Shown: positions 7,917 to 16,291 of the stretch, one piece after another
Position numbering within the stretch: the first letter of the stretch is position 1
Layout: every line of letters begins with the position of its first letter
Assembly: GCF_037969765.1 (NCBI RefSeq)
Contig: NZ_CP150207.1
Span: forward strand, 930,001-994,000
Length of the DNA stretch: 64,000 nucleotides
Origin: Paenibacillus sp. FSL W8-0186
GTDB lineage: Bacteria; Bacillota; Bacilli; Paenibacillales; Paenibacillaceae
Direction of reading: 5' to 3'
Made by a program: the position numbers and the translations under genes
The notes under the pieces: generated by a model
What the model was told of the DNA's origin: nothing
What the model saw: the letters and a program-made list of their open reading frames with translations, nothing else
The model's database searches: none

Positions 7917-9122
7917 ATGAAAAATTGGAAACGATCGCTCTTATCCCTCTTTATTTCTGTAGGCTTGCTTGCTGCGGCGGCCCCGGCTATGGCTGCTCCA
8001 CAGCCAGCTTCGGTCAAGATCAACAACCAAAACGTTGAATTCGCAACAAATGCGCCTATTGTTGATCAAGGAACTACGATGGTGCCGCTGAGATCAACGC
8101 TTCAAGCAATGAATGTTCAATTAAGCGATGTACAGGATAGTACGATTCATGTCGTAATGGACGGCAAGGAGATTGTGCTGAACAGCAGGACAGAGCTGAT
8201 TAACGGCGAGACGTACGCGCCGATTAGAATCGTCGGCGAAGCGGCAGGTTATAAGGTGCATTGGGATCAGCAATCCCGCACAGTGTTTCTTATCTCCGAA
8301 GCAACGGGAGAAGGTGCCCGCGGCTTCATGTGGGAAGTCAAACATGGCGGTAATACGGTCTATCTGGTAGGATCGATGCATATTGCGGACGACAGCTTTT
8401 ATCCGCTGCGTTCGGAATTCGAGGATGCTTTTGCCGAAGCGGATTATTTGGGGGTAGAAATTGACCTTAGCAAGGCTGCTGATGAAGCCAATCAGAAGCT
8501 GATCTTGGATGTGGGAATGTATCAGGACGGTACGACTTTGAAGGATCATGTGTCCAAGGAGACATATGCAAAGCTTCAGGATATTTTGCAGCAGAACGGC
8601 CTGGAGCCAAACGCCTTTGATGTCTTCAAGCCATGGGTCGTCGAGAGTACCATCAGCACGCTTAAATCGATGCAGTCAGGTTATGAAGCCTCTGCCGGAA
8701 TCGACCTGTATTTCATCCAGAAAGCCATAGAACGCAAGCTGCCGGTGTTGGAACTGGAAACCTACGAGTCCCAGCTGAGCATGCTCGACGGGTTCTCCAG
8801 CGAATTACAGGAGAAAAACCTAAATACCGCCTTGGACAACTTCGATGTTTCGGCTGAACTTGTGGACGATATGGCCGATATGTGGAAATCAGGGGATGAT
8901 CAGAAACTGCTTGAGTTCACCGAGAGCATGATCGAGGATCCGGAGTATTACAAAGCGATGCTGACAGACCGGAATATCGTTATGGCCGATAAAATCGATG
9001 GATACCTGAAAAGCGACAAGAAAGCGGAATATTTCATTGTGGTTGGCGCCGCGCATTTCGCCGGCAAAGACGGCATCGTTCAGTTGTTGCAGGATAAAGG
9101 CTATTCCGTCGTTCGCAAATGA
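7917..9122 (+). CDS. Secreted TraB/GumN-like protein with copper amine oxidase-type N-domain
   Basis: About 401 aa. It opens with a Sec signal peptide (KRSLLSLFISVGLLAAAAPAMAA), then a copper-amine-oxidase-N-type surface domain (about residues 30-130, with TTMVPLRSTLQAM and YAPIRIVGEAAG), a stalk common on Paenibacillus surface proteins. A TraB/GumN domain follows, with VYLVGSMHIADDSFYPL and near the C-terminus GAAHFAGKDGIVQLLQDKGY. Relatives of this fold include TIKI-type metalloproteases, but activity here is not proven. ATG 7917 is chosen, nine bases after AAGGAG. It lies 50 bases after the permease and may be read through from it. Confidence 0.88.
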   Translation: MKNWKRSLLSLFISVGLLAAAAPAMAAPQPASVKINNQNVEFATNAPIVDQGTTMVPLRSTLQAMNVQLSDVQDSTIHVVMDGKEIVLNSRTELINGETYAPIRIVGEAAGYKVHWDQQSRTVFLISEATGEGARGFMWEVKHGGNTVYLVGSMHIADDSFYPLRSEFEDAFAEADYLGVEIDLSKAADEANQKLILDVGMYQDGTTLKDHVSKETYAKLQDILQQNGLEPNAFDVFKPWVVESTISTLKSMQSGYEASAGIDLYFIQKAIERKLPVLELETYESQLSMLDGFSSELQEKNLNTALDNFDVSAELVDDMADMWKSGDDQKLLEFTESMIEDPEYYKAMLTDRNIVMADKIDGYLKSDKKAEYFIVVGAAHFAGKDGIVQLLQDKGYSVVRK

Positions 9123-9136
9123 GCGTTCGGATAATC

Positions 9137-9165
9137 TTGCCAAGGCTATTAAGGTAAGTTATAGT
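9137..9165 (+). promoter_or_regulatory. SigA-type promoter of the thi operon
   Basis: TTGCCA and TATAGT are separated by 17 bases, just upstream of the TPP aptamer. Confidence 0.55.
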
Positions 9166-9179
9166 GAAAGTAACTGAAT

Positions 9180-9270
9180 ATGGAGTGCGGGTGCTGGATA
9201 AAGTCCGGCTGAGATTGGAACCTGATGTTCCGGACCGTTAATCTGATCCAGGTAATGCTGGCGTAGAGAA
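9180..9270 (+). ncRNA. TPP riboswitch (THI element)
   Basis: Conserved THI-element blocks are present in order: GGGTGCTGG, the CTGAGA core (9209-9214), GAACCTGAT, CTGATCCAGGTAATGCTGG and CGTAGAGAA. A transcription terminator follows directly and then thiE, so thiamine pyrophosphate binding should cause premature termination of the thiE-S-G-O operon. Confidence 0.95.
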
Positions 9271-9283
9271 CATATCGAATTTA

Positions 9284-9316
9284 AAGCCATTCGTGTATTC
9301 TCGAATGGCTTTTTTG
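9284..9316 (+). terminator. Riboswitch-controlled intrinsic terminator
   Basis: AAGCCATTCG and CGAATGGCTT form a perfect 10-bp stem followed by a T run, 14 bases after the aptamer. Confidence 0.9.
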
Positions 9317-9359
9317 TGTCCTGCAGCCGGTAAATACAAAACGGAGGTAGAGTTGGCAG

Positions 9360-10007
9360 ATGAGAGATTTTCGTTTGTACGCTATTACCGATGAAAGAAG
9401 CCATCCCGGCAGGGAGCTTGCCGAAGTGATGGAGGAGGCTATTCTTGGCGGTGCAGATATCGTGCAGCTTCGGGACAAGCACAGCGATCGGGAAGCCGTG
9501 CTGGAGAAGGCAAAGCGGCTTCGCGAATTGACCCGCAGGTATGATGTCCCTTTTATCGTCAACGACTATATTGATATTGCGCTTGAGGTAGATGCGGACG
9601 GCATTCATCTGGGCCAGGGCGACACACCGCTTTCCGTGGCCAGGGAGCTGGTCGGCGGCAAAATCATCGGCATTTCCACGCATGCGATCGAGGAGGCGCT
9701 GCTGGCAGAACAGCAGGGAGCGGACTATATCGGCGTTGGTCCTGTATATCCGACGGCTACGAAGGCGGGTGCAGCACCAGTAACGCTTTCCTATGTTCGC
9801 GAGGTAGCTGAGAAAATTCGCATTCCGTTCGTAGCGATCGGCGGCATCAAGCTGCACAATGCGGATGAAGTGATCGCTGCCGGGGCAACGCGAATCTGCG
9901 CGGTGACCGAAATTGTAGGCAATCCGGACGTAAGAGGGACATGCGAGGCTTTTATTCGCAAATTAGAGCAAGGGGGAACGGCTCATGGGAAATACGCACA
10001 GCGTTGA
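9360..10007 (+). CDS. thiE: Thiamine-phosphate synthase
   Basis: Cytoplasmic TIM-barrel enzyme that joins HMP pyrophosphate and thiazole phosphate to give thiamine monophosphate. Family motifs are RLYAITD at the start, VQLRDK (residues 35-40), FIVNDYIDIALEVDADGIHLGQGD and GADYIGVGPVYPTATKAG, and 215 aa is the usual length. GGAGGTAGAG lies upstream of ATG 9360. It is the first gene after the TPP riboswitch, and its 3' end overlaps thiS by 23 bases. Confidence 0.97.
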   Translation: MRDFRLYAITDERSHPGRELAEVMEEAILGGADIVQLRDKHSDREAVLEKAKRLRELTRRYDVPFIVNDYIDIALEVDADGIHLGQGDTPLSVARELVGGKIIGISTHAIEEALLAEQQGADYIGVGPVYPTATKAGAAPVTLSYVREVAEKIRIPFVAIGGIKLHNADEVIAAGATRICAVTEIVGNPDVRGTCEAFIRKLEQGGTAHGKYAQR

Positions 10008-10200
10008 GCTGAAGGTGAATGGTGTTATGCAGAGCTTGCAGGCGGGAACCGTTCAGGATGTAATCGCCCATTTCGGCTTGACGGGCAAGCCGGTTATCGT
10101 AGAAGCGGACGGTGTGATTTTGACCCCCGAGCAGTGGGTGGATACAACGGTGTCTTCAGGGATGGTCATCGAGCTGGTTCATTTTGTGGGAGGGGGTTAA
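9985..10200 (+). CDS. thiS: Sulfur carrier protein ThiS
   Basis: Small ubiquitin-fold carrier (71 aa) that delivers sulfur as a C-terminal thiocarboxylate to thiazole synthesis. The protein ends in the required Gly-Gly (VHFVGGG), preceded by the typical VELV segment; here there is one additional glycine. It overlaps thiE upstream and ends four bases before thiG. No thiF adenylase is in the window. Confidence 0.95.
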   Translation: MGNTHSVELKVNGVMQSLQAGTVQDVIAHFGLTGKPVIVEADGVILTPEQWVDTTVSSGMVIELVHFVGGG

Positions 10201-10204
10201 GCGG

Positions 10205-10984
10205 ATGCGGGATGATGCATTGCGTATCGGCGGCCGCTCGCTGTCGTCGCGGTTCTTTATTGGCACAGGGCTGTTTCCCAACCCGTTCGTACAGAAGGAA
10301 GCGATTAAAGCTTCCGGGGCGGAAGTGCTCACGTTTGCTATTCGGCGCATTAATCTCGATGCGGTAGAGGATGATTCCATATTGCAGCATATCGAGGATG
10401 GCGCCTTTCAATATTTGCCGAACACATCAGGCGCAAGCACGGCCGAGGAAGCGGTCCGGATTGCGCGGCTTGCCAGAGCCTCCGGTCTCAGCGACTGGAT
10501 CAAGGTTGAGATCAGCGCGGACGCGAAGACGCTGCTGCCTGATCCGATTGAGACGCTTAAGGCGACGGAAATGCTGGTCAAAGAAGGATTTACGGTGCTT
10601 CCTTATATTTCGGACGATCCGGTCATCTGCCGCCGGCTGGAAGAAGCCGGGGCAGCTGCGATCATGCCGGGAGCAGCGCCGATCGGCACGGGGCTCGGCA
10701 TATTAAATCCTTACAATTTAGGCCTAATTGTAGAAGAAGCGGGCGTGCCCGTTATCGTGGATGCCGGGCTTGGGACGGCCAGTGACGTGACGAAAGCGAT
10801 GGAACTAGGCGTAGACGGGGTACTTATGAACACTCCGGTGGCCAAGGCGAAGGATCCAGTCATGATGGCGGCCGCCATGAAGCACGCGATAGAGGCGGGA
10901 CGGCTAGCTTATTTATCCGGACGAATTGCCCGGAAGAAGTATGCTTCCGCGAGCAGTGGCCTGGAACAGTTTATTTTGAAATAG
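10205..10984 (+). CDS. thiG: Thiazole synthase
   Basis: Forms the thiazole phosphate ring from deoxyxylulose 5-phosphate, dehydroglycine and the ThiS thiocarboxylate. Motifs seen are [29 protein letters not shown], the WIKVEI strand with the Schiff-base lysine, [14 protein letters not shown] and [10 protein letters not shown]. The length of 259 aa is normal. ATG 10205 is chosen with GGAGGGGG ten bases upstream; an in-frame GTG at 10184 lies inside thiS and is unlikely. Confidence 0.97.
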   Translation: MRDDALRIGGRSLSSRFFIGTGLFPNPFVQKEAIKASGAEVLTFAIRRINLDAVEDDSILQHIEDGAFQYLPNTSGASTAEEAVRIARLARASGLSDWIKVEISADAKTLLPDPIETLKATEMLVKEGFTVLPYISDDPVICRRLEEAGAAAIMPGAAPIGTGLGILNPYNLGLIVEEAGVPVIVDAGLGTASDVTKAMELGVDGVLMNTPVAKAKDPVMMAAAMKHAIEAGRLAYLSGRIARKKYASASSGLEQFILK

Positions 10985-11016
10985 CCCTATGAAAAATGGC
11001 GCCTGGGAGCGATAGC

Positions 11017-12240
11017 ATGATGCAGAATATAGTTATTATGGGCGGCGGCGTTATCGGATTGTCCTGCGCCTTTGAATTGCGGAAGCGGGGGCATAACATA
11101 ACTCTGCTGGAAATCGGCAAGTGCGGCGGTCAAGCCTCGGGAGCAGCCGCAGGTATGCTGGCGCCATATTCCGAAAACCTGGAGGAGCCGGACGAATTCT
11201 TTCGACTGTGCCTGGACAGCCTGCGGCTGTATCCCGCATGGCAAGCGGAGATCAGGCAGATGTCAGGAGAAGCCTTTGAATATGCCAACTCTGGCAGCCT
11301 TTATGCGGTATACCATGAAGCGGATATTTTGGCCTTGGAGGGCCGGCTGCTCTGGCAGCGGGAATTCGGTTCCTCCGGCCGGATTGTCGAAGGGGAGGAG
11401 CTCCGGCGGATCGAGCCGGGGATCTCCAGCGAAGTCAAAGCGGCATTATATACACCCGAGGAGAGCCATATTTATGCGCCGCATTATGTGCAGGCGTTAG
11501 AGCAGGTTTGCCGGAATATGGGCGTGCGCATTTTCGAGCATTTGGAGAGCGTGGACATTGTCGATTGGCTGCCAGGACCTGGTAAAATGCCGGAGCCAAC
11601 GCAAGCACCACTGGCGCAGGGTCAAGGACAGCTGTTCGGACTGCTGCAGGAGCAGCCGGAGTCTCTGCGCCGCGAGATCGTCTTGCAATCCAAGGATGGC
11701 CGGAAATTCCCGGCAGATCGCTTAATTGTATGCTCCGGCGCTTGGGCCCAGGAACTTTCCGGAACAATTGCGCTTCCCCTTCCGATTTATCCGATCCGCG
11801 GGCAAATATGCGCTTACGATAACACCGGGCATACGGTGAGGGGTATGGTGTTCAACAATCAAGGATACGTGGTCGCCAAAAATAACGGTACCGTCGTATG
11901 CGGCGCATCCGAGGATATTGCTGGCTTCGATACTTCGGTAACGGAGAAGGGCATCGAGCGGCTGCGCAAATGGAATAAACGGCTGTTTCCTTCTCTGGAA
12001 GGGGAAATCCCCTTTCACCAATGGGCCGGACTGCGTCCTTCCACCCAGGATGGCCGTCCTTTGCTGGGGACCCTCGAAGCTTCGGACCAGATTGTGTTGG
12101 CGGCTGGCCATTATCGCAACGGGATTTTGCTCAGCCCGATTACGGCCAAAATCGTGGCGGATGTCATCGATGGCCTGAAATTGCCCAGCTATTATCCGGC
12201 GTTTGCGCCGGATAGATTCAATCATATGATGATGCGCTAA
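11017..12240 (+). CDS. thiO: Glycine oxidase ThiO
   Basis: FAD-dependent oxidase that turns glycine into the dehydroglycine used by ThiG. The N-terminal dinucleotide-binding motif is GGGVIGLSCAFELRKRGH, followed by GGQASGAAAGMLAPYSE; the C-terminal FAD contact region is WAGLRPSTQDGRPLLG and AAGHYRNGILLSPITA. Around residues 183-215 is a proline/glutamine-rich insertion (LPGPGKMPEPTQAPLAQG) that looks like a flexible loop. ATG 11017 is chosen behind GGGAGCG; ATG 10996 has no ribosome site. Last gene of the thi operon. Confidence 0.93.
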   Translation: MMQNIVIMGGGVIGLSCAFELRKRGHNITLLEIGKCGGQASGAAAGMLAPYSENLEEPDEFFRLCLDSLRLYPAWQAEIRQMSGEAFEYANSGSLYAVYHEADILALEGRLLWQREFGSSGRIVEGEELRRIEPGISSEVKAALYTPEESHIYAPHYVQALEQVCRNMGVRIFEHLESVDIVDWLPGPGKMPEPTQAPLAQGQGQLFGLLQEQPESLRREIVLQSKDGRKFPADRLIVCSGAWAQELSGTIALPLPIYPIRGQICAYDNTGHTVRGMVFNNQGYVVAKNNGTVVCGASEDIAGFDTSVTEKGIERLRKWNKRLFPSLEGEIPFHQWAGLRPSTQDGRPLLGTLEASDQIVLAAGHYRNGILLSPITAKIVADVIDGLKLPSYYPAFAPDRFNHMMMR

Positions 12241-12277
12241 AACGCAGCAATTAGAAAATCGGAAGCAATTGCAAGTG

Positions 12278-12328
12278 AAAAACCTCTTCTTGGGGGCGGC
12301 ATCGCCTTTCGCAAGAAGAGGTTTTTTG
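12278..12328 (+). terminator. Rho-independent terminator of the thi operon
   Basis: AAAACCTCTTCTTG pairs with CAAGAAGAGGTTTT, then a T run. Confidence 0.9.
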
Positions 12329-12369
12329 TCTTGGCTATTATTACCGCCCCAAGCTTTTGACAATCTTGG

Positions 12370-12416
12370 TTGACAACGTAAAGATTCTGCTTTAAGATTT
12401 ATACCCATAGGGGTAT
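12370..12416 (+). promoter_or_regulatory. Promoter with CstR/CsoR-type operator
   Basis: TTGACA (12370-12375) and TAAGAT (12393-12398) are 17 bases apart. Three bases after the -10 lies the pseudo-palindrome ATACCCATAGGGGTAT (12401-12416), which matches the ATACCC-N4-GGGTAT operator class of CsoR/CstR repressors and would cover the start point. A CstR-like gene lies in the same island (16292), which supports persulfide-responsive repression. Confidence 0.8.
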
Positions 12417-12496
12417 ATGTATTATGTGTGAAGCGATGAATCAAAATTAGGCTCGTTTGGAAAGTTATTAAATCATGATGAAAGGGAGGAATCGAA

Positions 12497-13093
12497 TTGT
12501 CTGAACCACAAGTGCAGAAGCTGCAAGTCGATAAAACGCTGGACTGTAAAGGACTTTCGTGTCCGATGCCCATAGTAAAAACCAAGAAGGCCATGGATGA
12601 GTTGATTCCTGGCCAAGTGATCGAGGTACAGGCCACTGACCGCGGTTCGCTGGCAGATATTCAAGGCTGGGCCAAAAATACAGGTCATCAATATTTAGGC
12701 ACGATTGAAGAGAATAACGTTCTCAGGCATTATCTTCGCAGATCGCGTCCCGACGAGATCAAAGCGGAGCAGAAGCACCCCTATGTCGCTTCGAATGAAG
12801 ATCTGCAGGCCAAAATCGCAGCGAAGGATGCCATCACGATTCTGGATGTGCGCGAGCCAGCGGAATATGCCTTCGGCCACATTACTGGTGCGAGATCTAT
12901 TCCGCTGGGAGAACTGGAGTTGCGTGCGGGTGAACTGAATCCGGACGAGGAAATCTATGTGGTGTGCCGGAGCGGCAGCCGCAGCGACCTGGCTTGCCAA
13001 CTGCTTGCCAATAAAGGCTTCAAGCAGGTGAAGAATGTAACACCGGGGATGACGGATTGGAAAGGGCCTATGGAACAGGCAATTGAGGAGTAA
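12497..13093 (+). CDS. TusA-rhodanese fusion sulfurtransferase (YrkF-like)
   Basis: Two-domain sulfur carrier of 198 aa. The TusA domain (about residues 12-82) has CPMP with Cys22 as the persulfide carrier; the rhodanese domain (about 95-195) has the active loop CRSGSR with Cys157. Such fusions move sulfane sulfur between thiol carriers during sulfide detoxification. The start is TTG 12497 behind AAAGGGAGGA. It is the first gene after the CstR-type promoter, corresponding to yrkF in the B. subtilis yrk cluster and partly to cstA in Staphylococcus. Confidence 0.93.
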   Translation: MSEPQVQKLQVDKTLDCKGLSCPMPIVKTKKAMDELIPGQVIEVQATDRGSLADIQGWAKNTGHQYLGTIEENNVLRHYLRRSRPDEIKAEQKHPYVASNEDLQAKIAAKDAITILDVREPAEYAFGHITGARSIPLGELELRAGELNPDEEIYVVCRSGSRSDLACQLLANKGFKQVKNVTPGMTDWKGPMEQAIEE

Positions 13094-13144
13094 CCCGCAC
13101 CATTTTTTAAAATTTGATAACACTACATTCATGGAGGTATTACT

Positions 13145-13540
13145 ATGTCAACAAAAGTAGCGATTATTGCAAGCAACGGCGGTTTATTCGACGCATACAA
13201 AGTATTCAATATTGCCACGGCTTCGGCGGCAACGGAAGCTGAGGTAGCCATCTTTTTCACGTTTGAAGGGCTCAACCTGATCCACAAGCAAGGGAATCAG
13301 CAATTGCCGCTGCCGGCTGGGAAAGAACATTTTGCCGAGGGCTTCAAGAATGCGAATGTTCCTTCTATTCCGGAGTTGGTCAGCATGGCCCAGGAACTGG
13401 GCGTGAAATTGATCGCCTGCCAGATGACGATGGATATTATGAACCTGCACAAAGAAGATTTCGTCGACGGCATTGAAGTCGGAGGGGCTGTAACGTTTCT
13501 CGATTTTGCGAAGGATGCAAATGTTTCTTTGTCCTTTTAA
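13145..13540 (+). CDS. DsrE/DsrF-like sulfur-relay protein (YrkE-like)
   Basis: Cytoplasmic DsrE2-type protein (131 aa) with VAIIASNGGLFDAYKVFNIA at the N-terminus and the family ACQMTMD motif, whose Cys92 is the likely persulfide-carrying residue. Proteins of this type exchange sulfur with TusA, which is encoded on both sides. It starts 51 bases after the TusA-rhodanese gene with GGAGG upstream and is probably co-transcribed. Confidence 0.92.
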   Translation: MSTKVAIIASNGGLFDAYKVFNIATASAATEAEVAIFFTFEGLNLIHKQGNQQLPLPAGKEHFAEGFKNANVPSIPELVSMAQELGVKLIACQMTMDIMNLHKEDFVDGIEVGGAVTFLDFAKDANVSLSF

Positions 13541-13573
13541 TTAACGATTCATTATCGAAAGGGGATAACTCGA

Positions 13574-14725
13574 ATGTCAGCAACAACTTCACCATTGCAA
13601 ACAATGACGGCCGGCGAGTTGACCCGGCGGGTTCTGAACAAAGAGCCATTATTCATTCTCGATGTCCGCAACGACAGCGACGCAGCCGATTGGCAAATCG
13701 AAGGAGAGAGCATTGAGCTGATCAACATCCCTTATTTTGATTTGCTGGAAGGCGTGGACGCTGCCTTGGAACAGCTGCCGGAGGACAAAGACGTACTCGT
13801 CGTCTGTGCCAAGGAAGGCTCCTCCAAGTTCGTAGCGGAGCAGCTCGTGGAAGCGGGTAAAAGACGTGTGTATTATTTGGAAGGCGGGATGAAGGCATGG
13901 AGCGAGCACTTGGAGCCCGTGCTGATCGGCAAGCTGCAGGATGGCGGCTCGTTGTACCAATTCGTGCGAATCGGCAAAGGCTGTCTGTCCTACATGGCCG
14001 TTTCTGCAGGGGAAGCCGCGGTGATTGATGCGGCAAGAATGATTGACGTATACTCGGCCTTTGCCGCAGAGCAAGGTGCAGCGATCAAGTATGTGCTGGA
14101 CACGCACCTGCATGCAGACCATATCTCTGGAGGCCGTAAGCTGGCGGAGCAGACGGGAGGAACGTACTGGCTTCCTCCAAAGGATGCGGAAGAAGTAACG
14201 TTTGATTACGAGCAGCTGGAGGAAGGAAAAGTCGTCACCGTGGGAAATACTAAAATCGAAATTCAGCCGGTGTATTCCCCGGGACACACAATCGGCAGTA
14301 CTTCCTTCATCATAGATAACCGGTATTTGCTGACCGGCGATATTCTGTTCGTCGAATCAATTGGACGCCCGGACTTGGCTGGCAAAGCAGAGGATTGGGT
14401 GGGGGATCTGTATACTACCTTGCATGAACGCTATAAATCGTTACCGGATGAATTGATCGTACTTCCTGCCCATTTTGGCAAGATAACGGAGCTGGGGAAG
14501 GACGGAGCTGTCTCCGCACGGCTCGGGGATCTCTATGAGCGCAATCCTGGCTTGCAAATTACTGCCGAAGCCGAATTCAGACGGATGGTTACCGAAAATT
14601 TACCACAGCACCCAAACTCCTATCAGGAAATCCGCCAGACCAATATGGGCAAAATACATCCGGATGAAGAGCAGCAGCGTGAAATGGAGATCGGTCCGAA
14701 CCGCTGTGCCGTGCATGATAAATAA
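13574..14725 (+). CDS. Rhodanese-persulfide dioxygenase fusion (YrkH-like)
   Basis: 383 aa. An N-terminal rhodanese domain (about residues 8-115, active loop CAKEGSS with Cys78) precedes a metallo-beta-lactamase-fold domain of the ETHE1 type (about 120-380). The latter has THLHADH (177-183), SPGHT (His238), LTGD (Asp256) and PAHFGKI (His300), consistent with an Fe(II) persulfide dioxygenase that oxidises glutathione- or bacillithiol-type persulfide to sulfite. The domain order is the reverse of staphylococcal CstB. GAAAGGGG precedes the ATG, 33 bases after the DsrE gene. Confidence 0.92.
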   Translation: MSATTSPLQTMTAGELTRRVLNKEPLFILDVRNDSDAADWQIEGESIELINIPYFDLLEGVDAALEQLPEDKDVLVVCAKEGSSKFVAEQLVEAGKRRVYYLEGGMKAWSEHLEPVLIGKLQDGGSLYQFVRIGKGCLSYMAVSAGEAAVIDAARMIDVYSAFAAEQGAAIKYVLDTHLHADHISGGRKLAEQTGGTYWLPPKDAEEVTFDYEQLEEGKVVTVGNTKIEIQPVYSPGHTIGSTSFIIDNRYLLTGDILFVESIGRPDLAGKAEDWVGDLYTTLHERYKSLPDELIVLPAHFGKITELGKDGAVSARLGDLYERNPGLQITAEAEFRRMVTENLPQHPNSYQEIRQTNMGKIHPDEEQQREMEIGPNRCAVHDK

Positions 14726-14799
14726 CCCGCGAACCTGCGGAGAACCGCGATGATGCAGTAACACAATTCATTCATTGATCATTAGGAGGTCATGTACCA

Positions 14800-15030
14800 G
14801 TGGAAAGCAACAAAAAAGTCGATACAACAGGATTGATGTGTCCTATGCCGATCGTAAAAGCAAAGAAAGCGTTAGATGAGCTCAATCCCGGTGAAATTAT
14901 GGAAGTCATCTCTACGGACAAGGGCTCCCTGAATGATTTTCAGGCTTGGGTTAAGCAAACGAATCACGAACTGCTGAAGCATTCAGAGAAGGACGGCGTC
15001 TACACTTTTCTGGTGAAAAAAAATAAATAA
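14800..15030 (+). CDS. TusA-family sulfurtransferase (YrkI-like)
   Basis: Single-domain TusA (76 aa) with the conserved MCPMPIVKAKKALDEL segment; the first cysteine of CPMP is the sulfur carrier. It resembles the N-terminal domain of the fusion at 12497, so the island has two TusA modules. Start is GTG 14800 after TTAGGAGGTCAT. A strong terminator follows the stop. Confidence 0.93.
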   Translation: MESNKKVDTTGLMCPMPIVKAKKALDELNPGEIMEVISTDKGSLNDFQAWVKQTNHELLKHSEKDGVYTFLVKKNK

Positions 15031-15066
15031 AATCAGCGAACACGGCTTTGTCCGCTGATTTTATTT
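15028..15066. terminator. Bidirectional terminator between tusA and the small minus-strand gene
   Basis: AAAATCAGCG pairs with CGCTGATTTT; T runs are on one side and A runs on the other, so it can stop transcription from both directions. It overlaps the 3' end of the minus-strand gene. Confidence 0.8.
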
Positions 15067-15228
15067 CGAATCGTAGACGATGCGCACGCCGAGGGTGGCA
15101 TAAGTCTCTTCTTTATAGTGGCCTTGCGGACAGTACTTTAGCACGTGCAGGCTATCCTGCCGGGATTGCATAGTCCGCTGGCATTGAGGACAGCGATTGG
15201 CGAAGAGGGAGCGAAGCGTTTTTAGCAT
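15061..15228 (-). CDS. Small zinc-ribbon-like protein
   Basis: A 55-aa reading frame on the minus strand, starting ATG at 15228 with AGGTGA seven bases upstream. It carries CPQC (residues 13-16), then CPQGH about 20 residues later, a treble-Cys-His arrangement of small zinc-ribbon proteins, and ends in a strand-rich LGVRIVYDSK. No function is recognised. It interrupts the sulfide island between the TusA and TauE genes and points against them, so the island has at least two transcription units. Coding is supported by ribosome site, Cys pattern and its own terminator. Confidence 0.7.
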   Translation of the reverse strand: MLKTLRSLFANRCPQCQRTMQSRQDSLHVLKYCPQGHYKEETYATLGVRIVYDSK

Positions 15229-15348
15229 ATGACTTCACCTTTTTCATATAAGTTTACTTGGTTTTGAGTATAACTTATTATTTTCAATTCGTACAGCCAT
15301 AAATGTTGGGAGACAGGCTTCGGTAAAGCAATCGGAAAGGAGGGAGCT

Positions 15349-16143
15349 ATGGATTTTCTGTTATTCATCGTCATGCTAATGCTCGGATTAATTGGTTCCT
15401 TCTTTTCGGGGCTGCTCGGAATAGGCGGAGCGATCGTTTCGTTTCCACTATTGCTTTTCGTTCCTTCGGCGTTTGGCGTTGCGAATTTTACGGGTCAGGA
15501 AGTCTCTTCGATCAGTATGTTTCAGGTGTTCTTTGCCTCGCTTGCCGGCGTGCTGACGTATCTCAAAAACAGCAAAAATCAAGCGGCCGTCATTCATAAA
15601 GGCCTTGTTGTATATATGGGCGCCGGGATTTTGATCGGGAGCCTCGCCGGGGGGCTTGTGTCCGGATACCTGGACGGCAGGATCATCAACATCATTTACG
15701 GGGTGCTGGCCATCATTGCGGTTATTCTGATGCTGATCCCAAGCAAAGGCAAAGAAGGGGAAGCGGCTGGCCAGCCTATTGTATTTAATCGGGCGTTCGC
15801 TGTTATTATATCGTTTCTGGTCGGCATCGTGTCGGGAATCGTTGGTGCCGGCGGCGCATTTATTCTAATCCCTGTCATGCTGACGGTCATGAAAATTCCG
15901 ACCCGCATTACCATTGCTTCTTCCTTGGCCATCGTGTTTATTTCAGCCGTCGGCGGTGTAGCCGGCAAATTGACTACAGCGGCTATCCCCTGGGAAGCTA
16001 CGCTGTTCACCGTTATCGGCAGCCTGCTTGGCGCGCCGTTTGGTTCATGGCTCAGTGCGAGAATGAACGTCAAATATTTGCGGTATGGGCTTATTGTTTT
16101 AATCGCATTGACCGCCATTAAGGTGTGGATGTCGATATTGTAA
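15349..16143 (+). CDS. TauE/SafE-family membrane permease (YrkJ-like)
   Basis: Polytopic membrane protein (264 aa) with seven or eight helices and two internally repeated GxxSGxxGxGGA motifs (SFFSGLLGIGGAIVSFPLL and GIVSGIVGAGGAFILIPVM), the TauE/SafE signature. In cst/yrk-type clusters this protein is thought to export sulfite or a related sulfur oxyanion made by the persulfide dioxygenase. AAAGGAGGGAGCT precedes the ATG. The operator at 16245 lies after it, so it is transcribed separately from the repressor. Confidence 0.9.
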   Translation: MDFLLFIVMLMLGLIGSFFSGLLGIGGAIVSFPLLLFVPSAFGVANFTGQEVSSISMFQVFFASLAGVLTYLKNSKNQAAVIHKGLVVYMGAGILIGSLAGGLVSGYLDGRIINIIYGVLAIIAVILMLIPSKGKEGEAAGQPIVFNRAFAVIISFLVGIVSGIVGAGGAFILIPVMLTVMKIPTRITIASSLAIVFISAVGGVAGKLTTAAIPWEATLFTVIGSLLGAPFGSWLSARMNVKYLRYGLIVLIALTAIKVWMSIL

Positions 16144-16244
16144 GGCTTGAATTCACATTATTTCATTCGCTGAATGATTTATGGGGGGTATTTCCTCAGC
16201 TGGATTGCGGTTGATGATTGCGCTGGCTGTTATTTTCGAATAAT

Positions 16245-16260
16245 ATACCCTTAGGTGTAT
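16245..16260 (+). promoter_or_regulatory. Second CstR/CsoR-type operator
   Basis: ATACCCTTAGGTGTAT, a 16-bp imperfect palindrome of the same class as 12401-12416, lies 32 bases before the CstR-like gene. It implies autoregulation. One arm is degenerate (GGTGTAT instead of GGGTAT), so affinity may be lower. Confidence 0.7.
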
Positions 16261-16291
16261 AGGTTAAGTGAATGAAACGGAGTGAACCCTA

